Below, piece after piece: positions 46,786 through 58,800 of a stretch of 64,000 nucleotides of DNA. Where the stretch lies: contig WFMF01000041.1 in assembly GCA_011033025.1 (NCBI GenBank), forward strand, positions 206,706 to 270,705, written 5' to 3'. A program made the position numbers and the translations under genes. The stretch comes from Beroe forskalii (Eukaryota; Ctenophora; Nuda; Beroida; Beroidae). Under the pieces are notes generated by a model, which was given only the letters and a program-made list of their open reading frames with translations, did not search any database and was not told where the DNA came from. Numbering within the stretch: position 1 is the first letter of the stretch; every line of letters begins with the position of its first letter.

Positions 46786-47616
46786 TACATTGGTGCAGTG
46801 ATGCTGACAGCTAAGTCAAGTTGAAGCTAATTGCTGATGTATTCATTGTTCGCTTATGCTCAGAGGAACGACCGAAGAATTAAAGAAATTTGTGACTATC
46901 ATTCCAGTTTCCCTAGATTTCAGCCAAACAAGCTCCAGGGGCCCTCTGAAAGAGAAATGCCCTTTCAAACTCCAGATTGTGTTTTCCCGGTATTTCGAAG
47001 AAGTTTTCCGTTAAACTATTTATCAATCTGCACGCTGCAAAAGGCCTAGAAAATCCAATTAATAGAACCGTACCAATGTTTATAATACATTCCGTGTACC
47101 CACTCCCCAGTGTGTTTTTAACGAGTTAATGGTTATTTAGTAAACGCAGCCTGCGTAGTGCGTATACTGTCATTCCATGAGGCTTTGTTAATTGCGTTTT
47201 ACACCAGATTCCGGAATAATGCGCCTTATTTGCGTGAATACCGAGAATTTTCTATGTTTTGACCCCTGGATTTATTCATGAATCGTCAGCGACATGGATA
47301 AGAACTGGCAGATCCGTCAATTGGTATTTATGATTCAAGTATCTTTTATCAGTTTGATATTTGACCGAATTTTAATTTTATTATATGACAAATAATTAAC
47401 ATTTGGACGGTGTAACTGTACACAATCTTGTTTTGATTGACTTGTATGTTTTGTTTCGTCTTAGCTCAAATTTTTTCCCAGATGAAACCAAATTTATTCC
47501 CAGTTGGGGCTAGTAATCTGAAGCAATTCTGATGATTAAATTTCCGCATACTTTTATAATGCTCTACAATTCCCCTCTAAATAAGCATTCCTCTTAAATC
47601 TATCTCTTTCACAGCC
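46786..47616. other. PRPF38A 3'UTR and SLC25A11 5' region
   Basis: AT-rich with no recognised gene. Short open frames lack domain features. CAGCC just before 47617 could be a splice acceptor or leader sequence. Confidence 0.4.
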
Positions 47617-50600
47617 ATGGCCTCCAACCAGAACATACCAAAGCCAGTGAAGTTTGCTTTCGGCGGTATTGCTGGGTAAGTTCGAGATTCGAGAACTTTC
47701 GGAAGATGTCCTTAGTGTTTTTTCGCGACATAATGGTACTCTGTATAATCTTACATTGAGTTTTATAACGACTTTTTGTAACCTCTTATCATTGTAAGAT
47801 TTGAAACTTAATGCTCTGAAGCTGCTATAATCGCACATTTGGGCATGAAGAGTGTATGAGTATTAATCATTATCATGTATAGGTGGTGAAAACGTCATAA
47901 TTACTTAATTGAATTTAGTCTAGCTCTACTTTACTTTCAATTCACCCTATTTTGTCTCAATATACTCCTAATAGTAATTCACTCTAATTTTCCTTAGGCG
48001 CATGTAACGTTCGTCGGTCGATCGAATGGAGTTGGTCGATCGATCAAATTCATTTGATCGAATGATGTGTTTTCAATAGAAAATCTTTGAGCTAGTAGGG
48101 AAACAACTGAATATTGCTCATTTAAACACGATTCAAGTCATCAGAGACCAGTAAAACACATCATTTGTTCAAATGGAGTTGATCGATCGACCAATTCCAT
48201 TCGATCGACCGACGAACGTTACGGGCGCCTTAGAATCAGTGGTATTTACTCCTAATTTCCCCTCAGAATGGGGGCCACAGTGGTGGTGCAGCCACTCGAC
48301 CTGCTCAAGAACAGGATGCAGCTGAGTGGGGAGGGGGCGCCGCCCGGGCTCACAAGACTGTCTTCCACGCGGGGGTTTCTGTCTACAAGGAGCAGGGTGT
48401 GTCAGGACTCTACAAGGGGTAAGGGGTGGTTTAACAACTTGTGGTTGTTTGTATGTGAGGATGATATGAGAAAATAGTGGTGATATTCAAATTTTGGATC
48501 ATGAATTTACTGTGTGGAATTCCTGAAGAACTCCTATGCCTGGCCTGAAACTAACTCTCCTTCTTCCTTCCCAGGCTATCAGCAGGTCTTGCTAGACAGC
48601 TCCTGTACACCACGACCAGGGTAGGAATCTACACCACCCTCTTTGAGAAGTTCTCTGGACCAGATGGCAAACCTCCTGGATTCTTTGTCAAGGCTGGATG
48701 CGGTAAGAATTTCAAATTAAACGTTTCATTATCAAAATACATAACCATTGTGATGACAACTGACCAACCATCACATTATATAGTGTAATCCCATGAACTC
48801 CCATGAACAAAACAGACAAACCCTGAACAGTATCTACTTCGCTAAACCACTCCCGTATTCACAAGTAAGGGCTTCTGTTTCTGAGGAATTCAACAGAAAG
48901 CCAGCATCTGATGATCTGGAACAGAAAGCTGCCGGGGAATGGGACGACAGAGTGAGAGAAAACCCTCGTATTTTCAACGGAACTAAGTTCCGTCTGGGAG
49001 GCTGGCATGTTCAGCAGGGCCACGTGACATCTACTGCCGACATGGTAGACATAGTGACGCCGAGTGATGATGGCACCACAGAGTTTATTATGAACGTGGG
49101 GTTCACTGATTATAAAGAGAACATCACCTCCAGTCTGAGTACATTCCGTGAAGAGTTAGCAGTGTACGGAACCCAGCATTATTCAGACAGTCAGGCGTGT
49201 CTGGCTGATGTGGTCGCTAACGCAGCCCTCCTCGTGACCTCTGACAACTTGGCACTGATCCAACTCAGATCTCAGTTGGTGGGTGATCTCCAAGGTCTCT
49301 GGCACTTCCCGGGGGGCCATGCTGAGCCGGGTGAGATCGGGGTGGAGAGCGGGGATGACTTGAGGAAAGTGGAGTCGGAGGAGGTGGTAGGAGAGGTGTT
49401 CGGCTCTTTGGTACGCGAGATGAAAGAGGAGATTAATCTCGGAGATCAGTACCTCAGTGAGCCCCGGTTACTGGGTATTTGTCGGTATAACTCAGTCCAC
49501 AAGCCGGAGTTGCACTTCCTCATGTTCGTTAATCTCACGGCTCGAGAAGTTACGGAGTTGTACGATGCTGAAGATTTCACGGACTTTGAGTCCGAAGACA
49601 TTGCATTTTGGGACGTGTCTCAGTTGGGTATATCGGACAAGAAAACGTTTGATTTGCTGAAGTTTACCAAGGGTGACAGTTTATCACCTGAAGTTATTAG
49701 TGTGGGGGTTGGGAATTTAGCCCCCTGTTCGGCAAAGCTGGTTCAGGGAGTTCAGATGGTTTTGCGGTACAATCCGGACTTGTTTTCTGATCATGGAACT
49801 TTTAATAATGACGGCTGATTAGAATGGGCAGTTTCTAAGCAGTACCAAAACATTTTTTGTCAGAAGATTTTATTCTCAACCTTATTTGTTATCGTAGTAG
49901 TTGTACACTGTTTTTGAGTCTCATTCGATAACTGATACCTCAAAATAATTAGTTTTTTTGCTGAGTGAAATTTCCTACCTATTGACGAACCAAATATGTT
50001 TATTCTTATGATGATCACCCTCCATATAAGTCAGTCCTCTGCCCCATTTTCCCAACATATATCGTATCATGCATTTCAGCTCTGACTGCGGGAGGCATTG
50101 GCTCGTTCGTCGGCACTCCAGCTGAGATCTCTCTCATCAGAATGACAGCAGGTAATAACCTTTCATGTAGCCCTAGGTACTGATTGAAAAACGATATCAC
50201 AGACGATAGTTTGCACCGTTTTTTTGTCTTATCGTTTCGTCTAAAATTTCGCTGTTTGCACGTTCTTACTTTAACTCAATTTCTTTACTAGACGGAGGGT
50301 TGCCGATTGAGAAGAGAAGGAATTACACGTCTGTGTTTAATGCTGTGTCAAGGATAGCAAAGGAGGAAGGAGTCACCACGTTATGGAGGGTAAATTCTTC
50401 AACATTCCTCAGTAAATCAAGCCATTTTGGATAGAGATGTGAAGTTCATCGGCATTACTTTTTTGTGACACAACAAATGTCACTTTCTCGTAACATGGTT
50501 CAAATTTCAGGGTTGTGGTCCTACAGTTAGTCGTGCAATGGTTGTTAACATTGCTCAACTTGTAACCTACTCTAGTGCCAAAGAGAAGCTCTTAGCATCA

Positions 50601-51286
50601 GGTGATACATTGATCATTTATCAATCTCTCAACATTTTCATTGGATTCGAACAAAAATTAGCTCATGATCCCTTACGATTGTTGAATGTGTGAATTGTAA
50701 ATAGTGTGTCCCTTTAAAATATTAGTAATTTTTAAGTTTGTAAACTCCTCCCTCAGGCTACTTCTCTGACAACATACTCTGTCACTTTGCCTCGAGCATG
50801 ATAAGCGGACTGGTAACCACTGTAGCGTCCATGCCTGTCGATATCTGCAAGACTAGGATACAGAACATGAAGGTGGTCAACGGAGTGCCAGAGTACAAGG
50901 GAGCTATTGTAAGTAGAATTCAGCTATTTTAGCTTGAGCTATTTTAAATTTAGCTATTTTAGTAAAACGTAGCTATTCAGCGTATTTGGAGATTTTGACG
51001 TTTGCTCCAGTTATTTAGACAAAAATCGGTGAAGTTGATCAGTCGGAATTCTTCAAGACGAATCAATCTTGTGAATCTTCTTCGTACAATTTTACTGGAA
51101 CCCACAAATTAGCATCATTCTTTCTACAGGACGTGTTCTTGAAGACTGTCCGTAGCGAAGGACTCTTCAGTCTGTGGAAGGGTTTCACACCCCTACTACG
51201 CCAGGATTGGACCCCACACAGTCCTGATGTTCCTGATCCTGGAACAACTTAACAAGGGATATGTGAAGCTCTTTGTCAAGCAGTGA
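47617..51286 (+). CDS. SLC25A11: Mitochondrial 2-oxoglutarate/malate carrier
   Basis: Eight exons: 47617-47675, 48267-48418, 48575-48702, 50080-50151, 50292-50389, 50511-50601, 50757-50908 and 51130-51286, all GT-AG. The protein exchanges 2-oxoglutarate and malate across the inner mitochondrial membrane (malate-aspartate shuttle). It contains three carrier repeats with PxDxxKxR-type signatures: QPLDLLKNRMQLSGEGA, TPAEISLIRMTADG and MPVDICKTRIQNM. CHFASSMISGLVTTVASMP is close to the vertebrate protein. Two one-base frame slips lie beside G/C runs: near 48340-48350 in exon 2 (one base short before KTVFHAGVSVY) and near 51195 in exon 8 (an extra C before YYARIGPHTV-like sequence). With conserved protein on both sides, these are probably sequencing errors. 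Intron 1 holds a MITE and intron 3 holds a separate Nudix gene. Confidence 0.92.
47997..48229. mobile_element. PIF/Harbinger-type MITE in SLC25A11 intron 1
   Basis: A 233 bp element with roughly 80 bp terminal inverted repeats (GGCGCATGTAACGTTCGTCG and its counterpart at the right end) rich in CGATCGA, flanked by TTA target duplications at 47994-47996 and 48230-48232. TTA/TAA targets are typical of PIF/Harbinger. No ORF. Confidence 0.85.
48793..49818 (+). CDS. NUDT22: NUDT22-like Nudix hydrolase, intronless, nested in SLC25A11 intron 3
   Basis: This 341-residue protein lies in one exon on the same strand as its host gene. It matches NUDT22 (UDP-glucose/galactose pyrophosphatase) along its length: RASVSEEFNRK and WDDRVRENPRIFNGTKFRL at the N-terminus, GFTDYKENI, and the Nudix box split as in NUDT22 by an insertion: FPGGHAEPGE, then about 35 residues, then LVREMKEEINL. 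EPRLLGICRY and PELHFLMF follow. The glutamates of the REMKEE metal-binding part are all present. Family role: cleaving UDP-sugars to UMP and sugar-1-phosphate. The host intron runs 48703-50079. A lack of introns and the nested position suggest retroposition or a gene transcribed from its own promoter. The start at 48793 is the first ATG of the frame. Confidence 0.85.
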   Translation: MNSHEQNRQTLNSIYFAKPLPYSQVRASVSEEFNRKPASDDLEQKAAGEWDDRVRENPRIFNGTKFRLGGWHVQQGHVTSTADMVDIVTPSDDGTTEFIMNVGFTDYKENITSSLSTFREELAVYGTQHYSDSQACLADVVANAALLVTSDNLALIQLRSQLVGDLQGLWHFPGGHAEPGEIGVESGDDLRKVESEEVVGEVFGSLVREMKEEINLGDQYLSEPRLLGICRYNSVHKPELHFLMFVNLTAREVTELYDAEDFTDFESEDIAFWDVSQLGISDKKTFDLLKFTKGDSLSPEVISVGVGNLAPCSAKLVQGVQMVLRYNPDLFSDHGTFNNDG

Positions 51287-52995
51287 TGACATGACAGATC
51301 ATATAGTCCTAATGAATATTTTCTTGTGTTTGGGCTGAGGACTGGTCAGGATTTGAGGGATGCTGGGGGCAGAAAATAGAATTAGAAAGACCCTCAGAAT
51401 ATTTATCTTAATAGAATAGAACAGATGATATTATCTAAAGATATAGTGACCTGAATGCATGGACTGTGAAAGATATTATTTAAAATTGAGACTGAATTAA
51501 ATTATAGTTTTTTTGATTACATTGATTTAATGTATTTTAATCTAATACAGAAATATAACCTTAAATAACCTAGTAAATGTTTTAAATGTTCGTTTTGAAA
51601 TTCTGGACTTTTTCCTATAATTTCATGGTATTTCTCAAAACTACCAGCTTTTTGAATTAATGATTTAACTCTATCACTGACGATAAAATCAAGAATTTTC
51701 GTGCTGGCTTAAATTTCTATAAATTTGACGGGTTGCTCCGGGTTGCTTGGATATTTGTGCATAACTACATGAGAACGAATCACTTTTAGATTCCATCTTT
51801 AAACCCTTCGTAATCTATTCTTTGTTACTCTTAGTTTATTGTGCGATGAACCTTCTACAATTTGGATATTTTTACATTTTGATGTAATGTGTGATTTTTA
51901 TTCGAAAAAAACTTATGTTCATATTTTGTACGAGATATGTGAATATTGAAACTGTTTGATAAGTAAATTATTATTCGTTGATTTATCTGTTCATATTAGA
52001 CATGAAATTTAATGAGAGTAAAACTTAACTGGTGAAATTTCCATACCTATAACTATAAGTATATATTTTTCTCATCAAGATGTGGTTTTCAGGGTGGTAT
52101 GGATGAAAGATTTTTGTATATTTTGAAAAAAACATGGAACATAATATGAAGCTTCCAGATCTGGTATCCTCTAGATAAATTGAATACCATTTGGCTTTTT
52201 TGATTTTCTATTTTCCCGGAAGGGGTTATTCTGAATAAGTTTAATGTAATGCATGATTTCAATGAAATTTCTATCTGTGATTCAGATTGTATTAACTTTT
52301 ATGTGTATGATTGAAATTGGAAAATAACTAGATTTCAATTTTGTTGAAATTTCTATTTTTATTTGTAACAATGCGATTTAAAACGCTTCATTATGTTGAA
52401 ATTAACAATTTGTAAAAAAAAATACAAGGCATTCAATAATTTAAAAATGTAAGATTCCTATCTTGGTGGACTGTTTTGGTGGACTGTGAAAAATTCATTG
52501 AATCATCTTCTGAACTGATGTCTTCATGCAAGATGTATTTCAATTTTCACCCATAAAATTTTTTGGGCTTCGCCGCTTTTTTAGCTTGTTCATAATGATA
52601 AAGCCGCTCAAATTTGATGCCACATTGAATAATCCCTAGAAGTTGTGAGAATGTGACATCAAATATGAGGGTCTTTCAAATGCAAGCATTCATAATAAAT
52701 AATTATCCATCAGATACTTAGAGTCAGAGTCAGATAAATACTTCAGTAATCTGAATCAGTACTCGACTGAACGCCTGAAGGTCACTGGTTTGGCGCCACT
52801 CTGTCTCTCCCACCTTGACACTTCTCATGCATCATTTGCAGCAGCGTAAAATTTCTAAAACGTTCCTCATCCAAGAATGAATAGTTTGACATGTTTTTCA
52901 GATATTTCGAAAACTTAAAAAAGCTCTTCAGAACAAATTTTCCTTGTCAATTGGATTTGATAGAAATTCTTCTCCTCCACAACGTATGATTTAAT
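51287..52995. other. SLC25A11 3'UTR and intergenic AT-rich DNA
   Basis: Converges on the VIT gene. AT-rich with no recognised gene; 52730-52830 is locally GC-richer but shows no clear RNA gene fold. Confidence 0.45.
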
Positions 52996-53032
52996 TGCCA
53001 GGCGTTGTCTATCCCAGACAACGCCTGGCAAT
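52996..53032 (-). promoter_or_regulatory. Perfect 16 bp hairpin in VIT 3'UTR
   Basis: Read on the minus strand, stem TTGCCAGGCGTTGTCT pairs perfectly with AGACAACGCCTGGCAA across a five-base GGGAT loop, 29 bases after the stop codon at 53062. The loop is not CAGUG and the stem has no C bulge, so it is not a standard iron-responsive element. It could stabilise the mRNA or mark 3' processing; a tiny MITE relic is also possible. Confidence 0.6.
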
Positions 53033-53061
53033 GATTTGACACGCATTCTCTCCCCAGATCA

Positions 53062-55809
53062 TCACGAAGTAACGGTGGTGGTGTCGTTGCCTGCAGGGTT
53101 GAGGAGATGGCACTCTATCTTGGAAGCTACAGCGTACTCTGCCAGGGCTGAGATCCCGTATGCTGCCCCTGCTGCAATGCATCCCAGGACCATGATACTG
53201 AGCCCTGACCTGTACCACGATACGTAGGAGGCCATCGACTGAAATTGAAAACGAGTGAGTGGTCATAAATTTCAAAGAGGTCAGATTGGAAATGCTGATT
53301 GAACTTGAATCCTAACCAAAGTTTCATCTAATTTTTCAAAAAATCAATTCTCTAATCAATGAATTTCTGCCAAATTAAAATTGTTCTCTTTTTCAGAGTC
53401 ATATCAAGGTGACATACCTTGAGGACACCGAGCAAGAAGAGGGCACTGGCTGTCATCCCAATGGAGATGTAGAAGTTAGTGTCTCCAGAAGAACTGTGGA
53501 TGTCAACGAACATGTAAACCAGCAGAGGAACTATCCCGCAAATGATGAACGAGATGAACGTCATGCACCCTGAGAAGTGGGTATTCATTATCATATTGTT
53601 TGGGTGGGATTCAATAATGTTACAAGTTTTAGATTGGGGAAGGTGAAATATGTAGAATCGGAGAGAATCATCGGAGCCAAATTTGATATTTTCTATCGAA
53701 TATGGAGTCTTTAAAAATTCTTTCTACTGTTCTACATTTTAAAGTGACACTTAACTTACCTTTCTTGACCGGGCTATCTTCGTCTGAAGGAGGATTTAAT
53801 CCCAACTCATGGATCATCATGTCAGTACAAAACACATCCTTGTACTTTGCAGTAGTCCTGACAATTTGAAACAGTTTGATTAAAATGGTAAGTACCATGT
53901 TGAGAACCGATGCAGTAGCACTAGAATAGCTATAACAGCCTTGAGTGCAGATTGTTTGACAGTTAACTTTACTTCCCAAGTTCATGTTCAACAAGCTCCA
54001 CATTTAACTCATTGAATTTTGTGAAAGCGTTTTCAAAAAAGGCTCCACGGGTATCACGCTGTAACTTCATACTTGATGACTATTTCAGCATCCTCCCGTG
54101 TCATGCCTCGTCCCATGAAGATATCCACCATCTCAGCCTCCTCTCCTTCTCTGTAGTTGTCATACTCCCTGTGTAAGTTTACATTAGATATTTTACTTCT
54201 GTATTAGTTGAAATCAAGTGCAATAGATTATAGATTCCGGAAACAATCTATTTCTTCAATTTGCTTCTTGTAAGATCTTAAGACGAATGCGTTATAGATT
54301 AGAAGGGGAACACGATATTTTCATTTTGATATCCATATTCCATTTTTGAAATACTATGCTAACCATTCTTCTCTTTGCAGCTCCTTCTTCGTGAACTTCA
54401 TCTCACTGTCGCTGCTCAAGTAGTCTCCCAACCCTGACAAAGATTTGAGTGCGTGAGTCTTTCAAATTGTACCTTTTCTGTTGGGAAATTTTGGGCATCT
54501 TTCTAAAATTTTGGCCTGTTAATTTTCGGGAATGGTACCACTTTTATTGAGGAAATTTGGCACATTTTCGAAACGGGCCAATTTTTGTTTCAAATTTGAG
54601 GCCTTAGCTAAAATATTGCTAGTTTATTGATGAATAAATTTCTAGAAGGAAATTCATGTAGGCTGACATTCATGGTTTCATGAAATTCATGCAGGCTGAC
54701 ATGGGGTCGATGGATTACCTGCGATAACTTTTTAACTTAATTAAGGATTTAAACTGCTGACTGACCCATGGAGAAAGCGTCTCCCACCAAGTTAGCAATC
54801 CCAATAGCCAGAATGTAGAAGGTGCTGTACCCAGCTCCAGCAATAGCTGCCACCACGGCAAAAGAGGTGATGATACCATCTACTCCACCGAACACCAAGC
54901 TCTGGATGTAGCTCACCAAACAGCTGGAAGGAGGAATATACTGATCAGAAGATTTTAAATGGTTTTTGAAATTCTGATGATAGCTTAATAGATACACTGA
55001 TGGATGGGTACTTCGGTCGTTTGATCCACACTTTTTATTGAAAAAAGAGAAAATAGAATTAGAAGAAAAAAGGAAGCAAGACTCCTGACTCAGTTCTCGT
55101 GAGAGTGTTCCTCCTCGATCTTGGCGTGTTCCTGCCTCATCATGTCCACATCCCGGTTCTGGTAATACTCCTTCCTCCTCCGGCTTTGTCGGATGTACCG
55201 GATCATCGTACGGACCCGTTGGTACGCCACCCGCTTCGACCTGTAGCGACGACGGACTAGTCGACACGATGCGGCCGAGTGGGGTAGTGCGGGTGGAGGT
55301 GGAGATTCTTGGGGTTTAGAAGTGGTTCCTTGATATGTTGAGGTGGTTCCTGAGTGGTGTGAGGTGTGTCCTGAGTGATTTGAGGTGGATTCTGGATGGT
55401 TTGAGGAGTTGTTGACATGGTAATTTGAGGTGAATGTGATGTGTGAAAGGGTTGTCTCCGGATTGGATGTGATAGTCTCAATGTCAATATTCCTGTTTTC
55501 CATGGTCATACTCTATTTATGGAGTGTTTGAGTTTCAGCTGTCACAGTGTCACATATCAAAAACTGCATTCTTTTCACGAAATGATGTTCAACATAAGAC
55601 TTTATGAAGATCGAGGAAAAGGCTGGTACTATAAACACAATTTATAACTATAAGCAAAATTGACCTCGAGTGTCGAATGAACATAGCTTGGCAATCCTAT
55701 GGACCGTGAAAACTTCGAAAAATTTCATACTTTTTAAAAAAGCTTCTTACCCATCATGAGAACCACTACTTGAACTACTATCGCTACGGCTCAGTGCTTC
55801 GGTATCCAT
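53062..55809 (-). CDS. VIT/CCC1-family transporter (vacuolar iron transporter-like)
   Basis: Minus-strand exons are 55751-55809 (ATG 55809), 54766-54923, 54364-54433, 54073-54168, 53760-53857, 53418-53569 and 53062-53238 (TGA), with GT-AG borders and matching phases. The product has about 265 residues. An acidic Ser-rich start precedes a first membrane segment SLVFGGVDGIITSFAVVAAI, a second (STFYILAIGIANLVGDAFSMG), then GDYLSSDSEMKF and a cytosolic helical stretch rich in Glu (EYDNYREGEEAEMVDIFMGR). Three further membrane segments end AVASKIECHLLN. DG in segment 1, the SMG-x-GDYLSS turn and the Glu-rich loop are VIT/CCC1 signatures. Members move Fe2+ or Mn2+ from cytosol into vacuole-like compartments. 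This family is less familiar in animals than in plants and fungi. Confidence 0.85.
55090..55509 (-). CDS. Small intronless ORF in VIT intron 1, unknown function
   Basis: This 139-residue frame starts MTMENRNIDIETITSN and lies on the same strand as VIT, wholly in its first intron (54924-55750). The first 70 residues are Ser/Thr/His/Asn-rich and low in complexity. The rest is strongly basic (RRRYRSKRVAYQRVRTM, then RQSRRRKEYYQNRDV) and probably helical, ending EEEHSHEN. No signal peptide or membrane segment was seen and I do not recognise it. The basic half is compositionally too structured to be random, which is why I list it. Whether it is a separate gene or an alternative VIT transcript is unknown. 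Confidence 0.4.
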   Translation of the reverse strand: MTMENRNIDIETITSNPETTLSHITFTSNYHVNNSSNHPESTSNHSGHTSHHSGTTSTYQGTTSKPQESPPPPALPHSAASCRLVRRRYRSKRVAYQRVRTMIRYIRQSRRRKEYYQNRDVDMMRQEHAKIEEEHSHEN

Positions 55810-58800
55810 AACCAAATACTACGCCCCGTAGCAACGACAAACTCGAAAAATAATATTTCGACTGCAACAAAAAATATGAATATACATGACTAAAAATGGT
55901 GTGAATTTTACAACTGTCTACATGTCAAGTTCTTGATCATTATGATTATATATCCTGCTCGTTTAGACTTTAATTCAGATTTAAACTGGGTAATGTGTAT
56001 GTGCGTATGATTACAAAAGTTCATTTCAAGAGTGTATAGCCGGGCTCCGTTCCTTACCACAAATGCTGCATTCCTCTAAAGCTTTTCAGGTCGATCTTAG
56101 AAATGTATGCTAAATATTATCACAACTCAAAATATCAACAAAATTCAATAAATTAGATGCCCTGAAAAGCTAAATGAGGAATACTAATGATGAATGAACA
56201 TAAGCACAGATATCAGATTCCCGAAAAGTTGAGACACAATTATTTTGAACATGGATGGTTAGATTTGCATAGATTTGCATAGCTATGCTGAGGGAAAGCA
56301 AAAGATTGGTGTATTTTGCGTTCACTGTTCACTCCTTCATAAATAACACGGGCCAAGCTTGAGCTATTTATTCATAAGCCATTGCCACCCAGTAGAGTAT
56401 TATTCGTCCTCTTCTACATAAGTGGTTATAAAATAACCTTGGCCAGGATAACACCTAACTTCTGATGACCGGAACTAACCCAATGTATGCAACTACATAT
56501 AGTTAAACATACCGAACAAGCTAAAGCTACAGCAGTTCTACAACTGAAAACGTGCGCAGTAACTACTCTCCACAACTATGATAATGACAGTACAGTTCAT
56601 GTATTCTGCCCAGTAGATGCGCATACTGGATAGTAGATCAGGATGTATACTGCAGTTATAGGTACATACAGTAAGCTTCCGTGTAGAGCAGCTTGTATTG
56701 TATATGAGAAGCAGTGAGTTATACACAAAGCAGTGAGCTTGTACACCAAGCAGTGAGCTTGTACATTCAAAGCAGTGGGAGTGTGTCTGTGTGATGAGTA
56801 ATCGGTCTAGAAGAGCGGTATATGCAGGAAAGCAATTGGTATTTGTGATTGTTTTCATATTATGATCAGTTCATGGCTGCTGATTGCTTATCTCAGATCT
56901 GAGTGGATGCTTATTTGTGAGGGTGAGAGATTATAAAGGTCGATATGATTTGCATGGATCATGGATAGTAGAAATTCCTACCATTGGCCATTGTGTGAGG
57001 GGTCAGGAGACACTGTATTCGCCCCTCTTGGATCTTCAGCAACATTCTTGTTAACAACAATATCAAATGCCCTCTCCCTGAAAATACGTTTCTGGGATAA
57101 GTCAGCGTAATGTGGAGTCAGTGGGGTCAGGTATCTAGGGGTCTTTAATCACTAGTATTTCTGCCAATAACAGAACGACTCAATGAGACATATTCGAAGA
57201 TTGTTACCAACTTAGTACAAATAATTAAGATGGCGTGAATCAAGCCTACGCTTTGTGAGATATAACAGGGCCACACTCAGGATCCTCCATGATGTTTTTG
57301 TTGGCCAGCACTTTCTTATTCGCTGCTTCTCTGGAAAAATGGTTGGTTTTAATCTCGTGATTTTACTTTTGTAGAAAAAGTTATAATAGGTCTATCCTTC
57401 ATTCTGTTTGACCGTTTGGACATGCAAACCATCATCCATGATAAATGGGTTTTATTCGATAAAACAGGGAAGAATAACTGATGGTCGGTTTAGACCCTCT
57501 GACACCGGCCCCATTCCTTCTACCCACGACCCTGTGCCTGACCTAAACATTCATACAGACACTGTCCATTGGACAGTTTACAAGAGACTTACCCTGACAT
57601 ACTGGTCCTCAGGTAGATTGTTACTCGAACTGTACGAACTAAACAAATTAACAAGATCGATAATAGGTAATACCTAAATAGGAATGCAATATTCCCCACC
57701 AACAATCAAAACCAGGAATTTCATTTATTAAATGACAAGCCGAATTAAACTGTTCCCACAGGCTCTAGAATCCCACGACAAAGCTGTCAGCTTCACGAAA
57801 TGTTTTGCTTCCCTAATGAGTTAATGAGTACCTTTAGTTCACAAATTCAGCGACCACCAGCATTTTGCAGAACATGCATAATTTAGAAACTCTAGTCAGA
57901 GACAATTAAACTTAAGTTATTTAGCTGTGACAGTTTTCATGTTGCAAATGATTTTCAATTCTAGGGTTCTAGAAAATGAGATGTTATCGGCAAAAATGCT
58001 GATTGCAAAAGAATTAAACGCTGCATTCTATGCAAGCTACAGCGTGAGTCACAATTTATGTTGTACAAACCACATGTAAGATGATAGACATGCTTATCAT
58101 GTCTCCTTTCGAATCGAATGTATGTGTTGCTTTGCAGATTTAAAATATTTTCTTGTGTTTATATAATGAACTAGTGTATACAATCTCATTTCTCAAATGT
58201 GACTTGAAAACTTGGATAGATCTACTGAAGGAAGATGATTTTCTTTTCAAAGAAGTTGGATAAGTATGAAAATAAGATATCGACCAATGTAATTCTGTAA
58301 TGTTATTCTCACTCGACCTCTACTGCAGATTGAATCATAATCATAGAAATGTGAAATAATTAGAAATTAAGATAATAACGTCCAATCCATCAAAAATGAT
58401 CTAAAAAATAAATTTGAAAAAATGAACGTCATGGACTGGTGGGTACGATAAAGTGTAAAGAAGGTATCTGGGGTCGACGAAAGAAAACAGGCTACGGGCT
58501 ACAGTTAAAGTGAATTATGAAAAATCAATGTCTCTCCAAAATTTGTTCCTAGTGAACGTTGTTTGTTTAGGAAACATGCCTTCCTGAATCAAATTACTCA
58601 AATATGACACGAGACCGCAAACACGCATATTTTAGTTTTACACGCGTTTTAAAACCTCATGAATCATTACAATAGTTGAATTGGGGAGAAAATCGGGGTA
58701 GAATTGTTCAGGGCTGCATGGTTCCCAAATAGAAATGTAACTATGAGTCGGAAGCAAAAAGAATGACACCATTATTAATGCAAACGATCGATAATGAAAT

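Noticed and set aside
46281-46790. 169-residue minus-strand ORF opposite PRPF38A (repeated LGLLSS)
   Set aside because: Antisense of the RS repeats.
52718-52830. Possible tRNA-derived SINE (CTGGTTTGGCGCCACTCTG region)
   Set aside because: No convincing A and B boxes or cloverleaf, and no second copy in the window.
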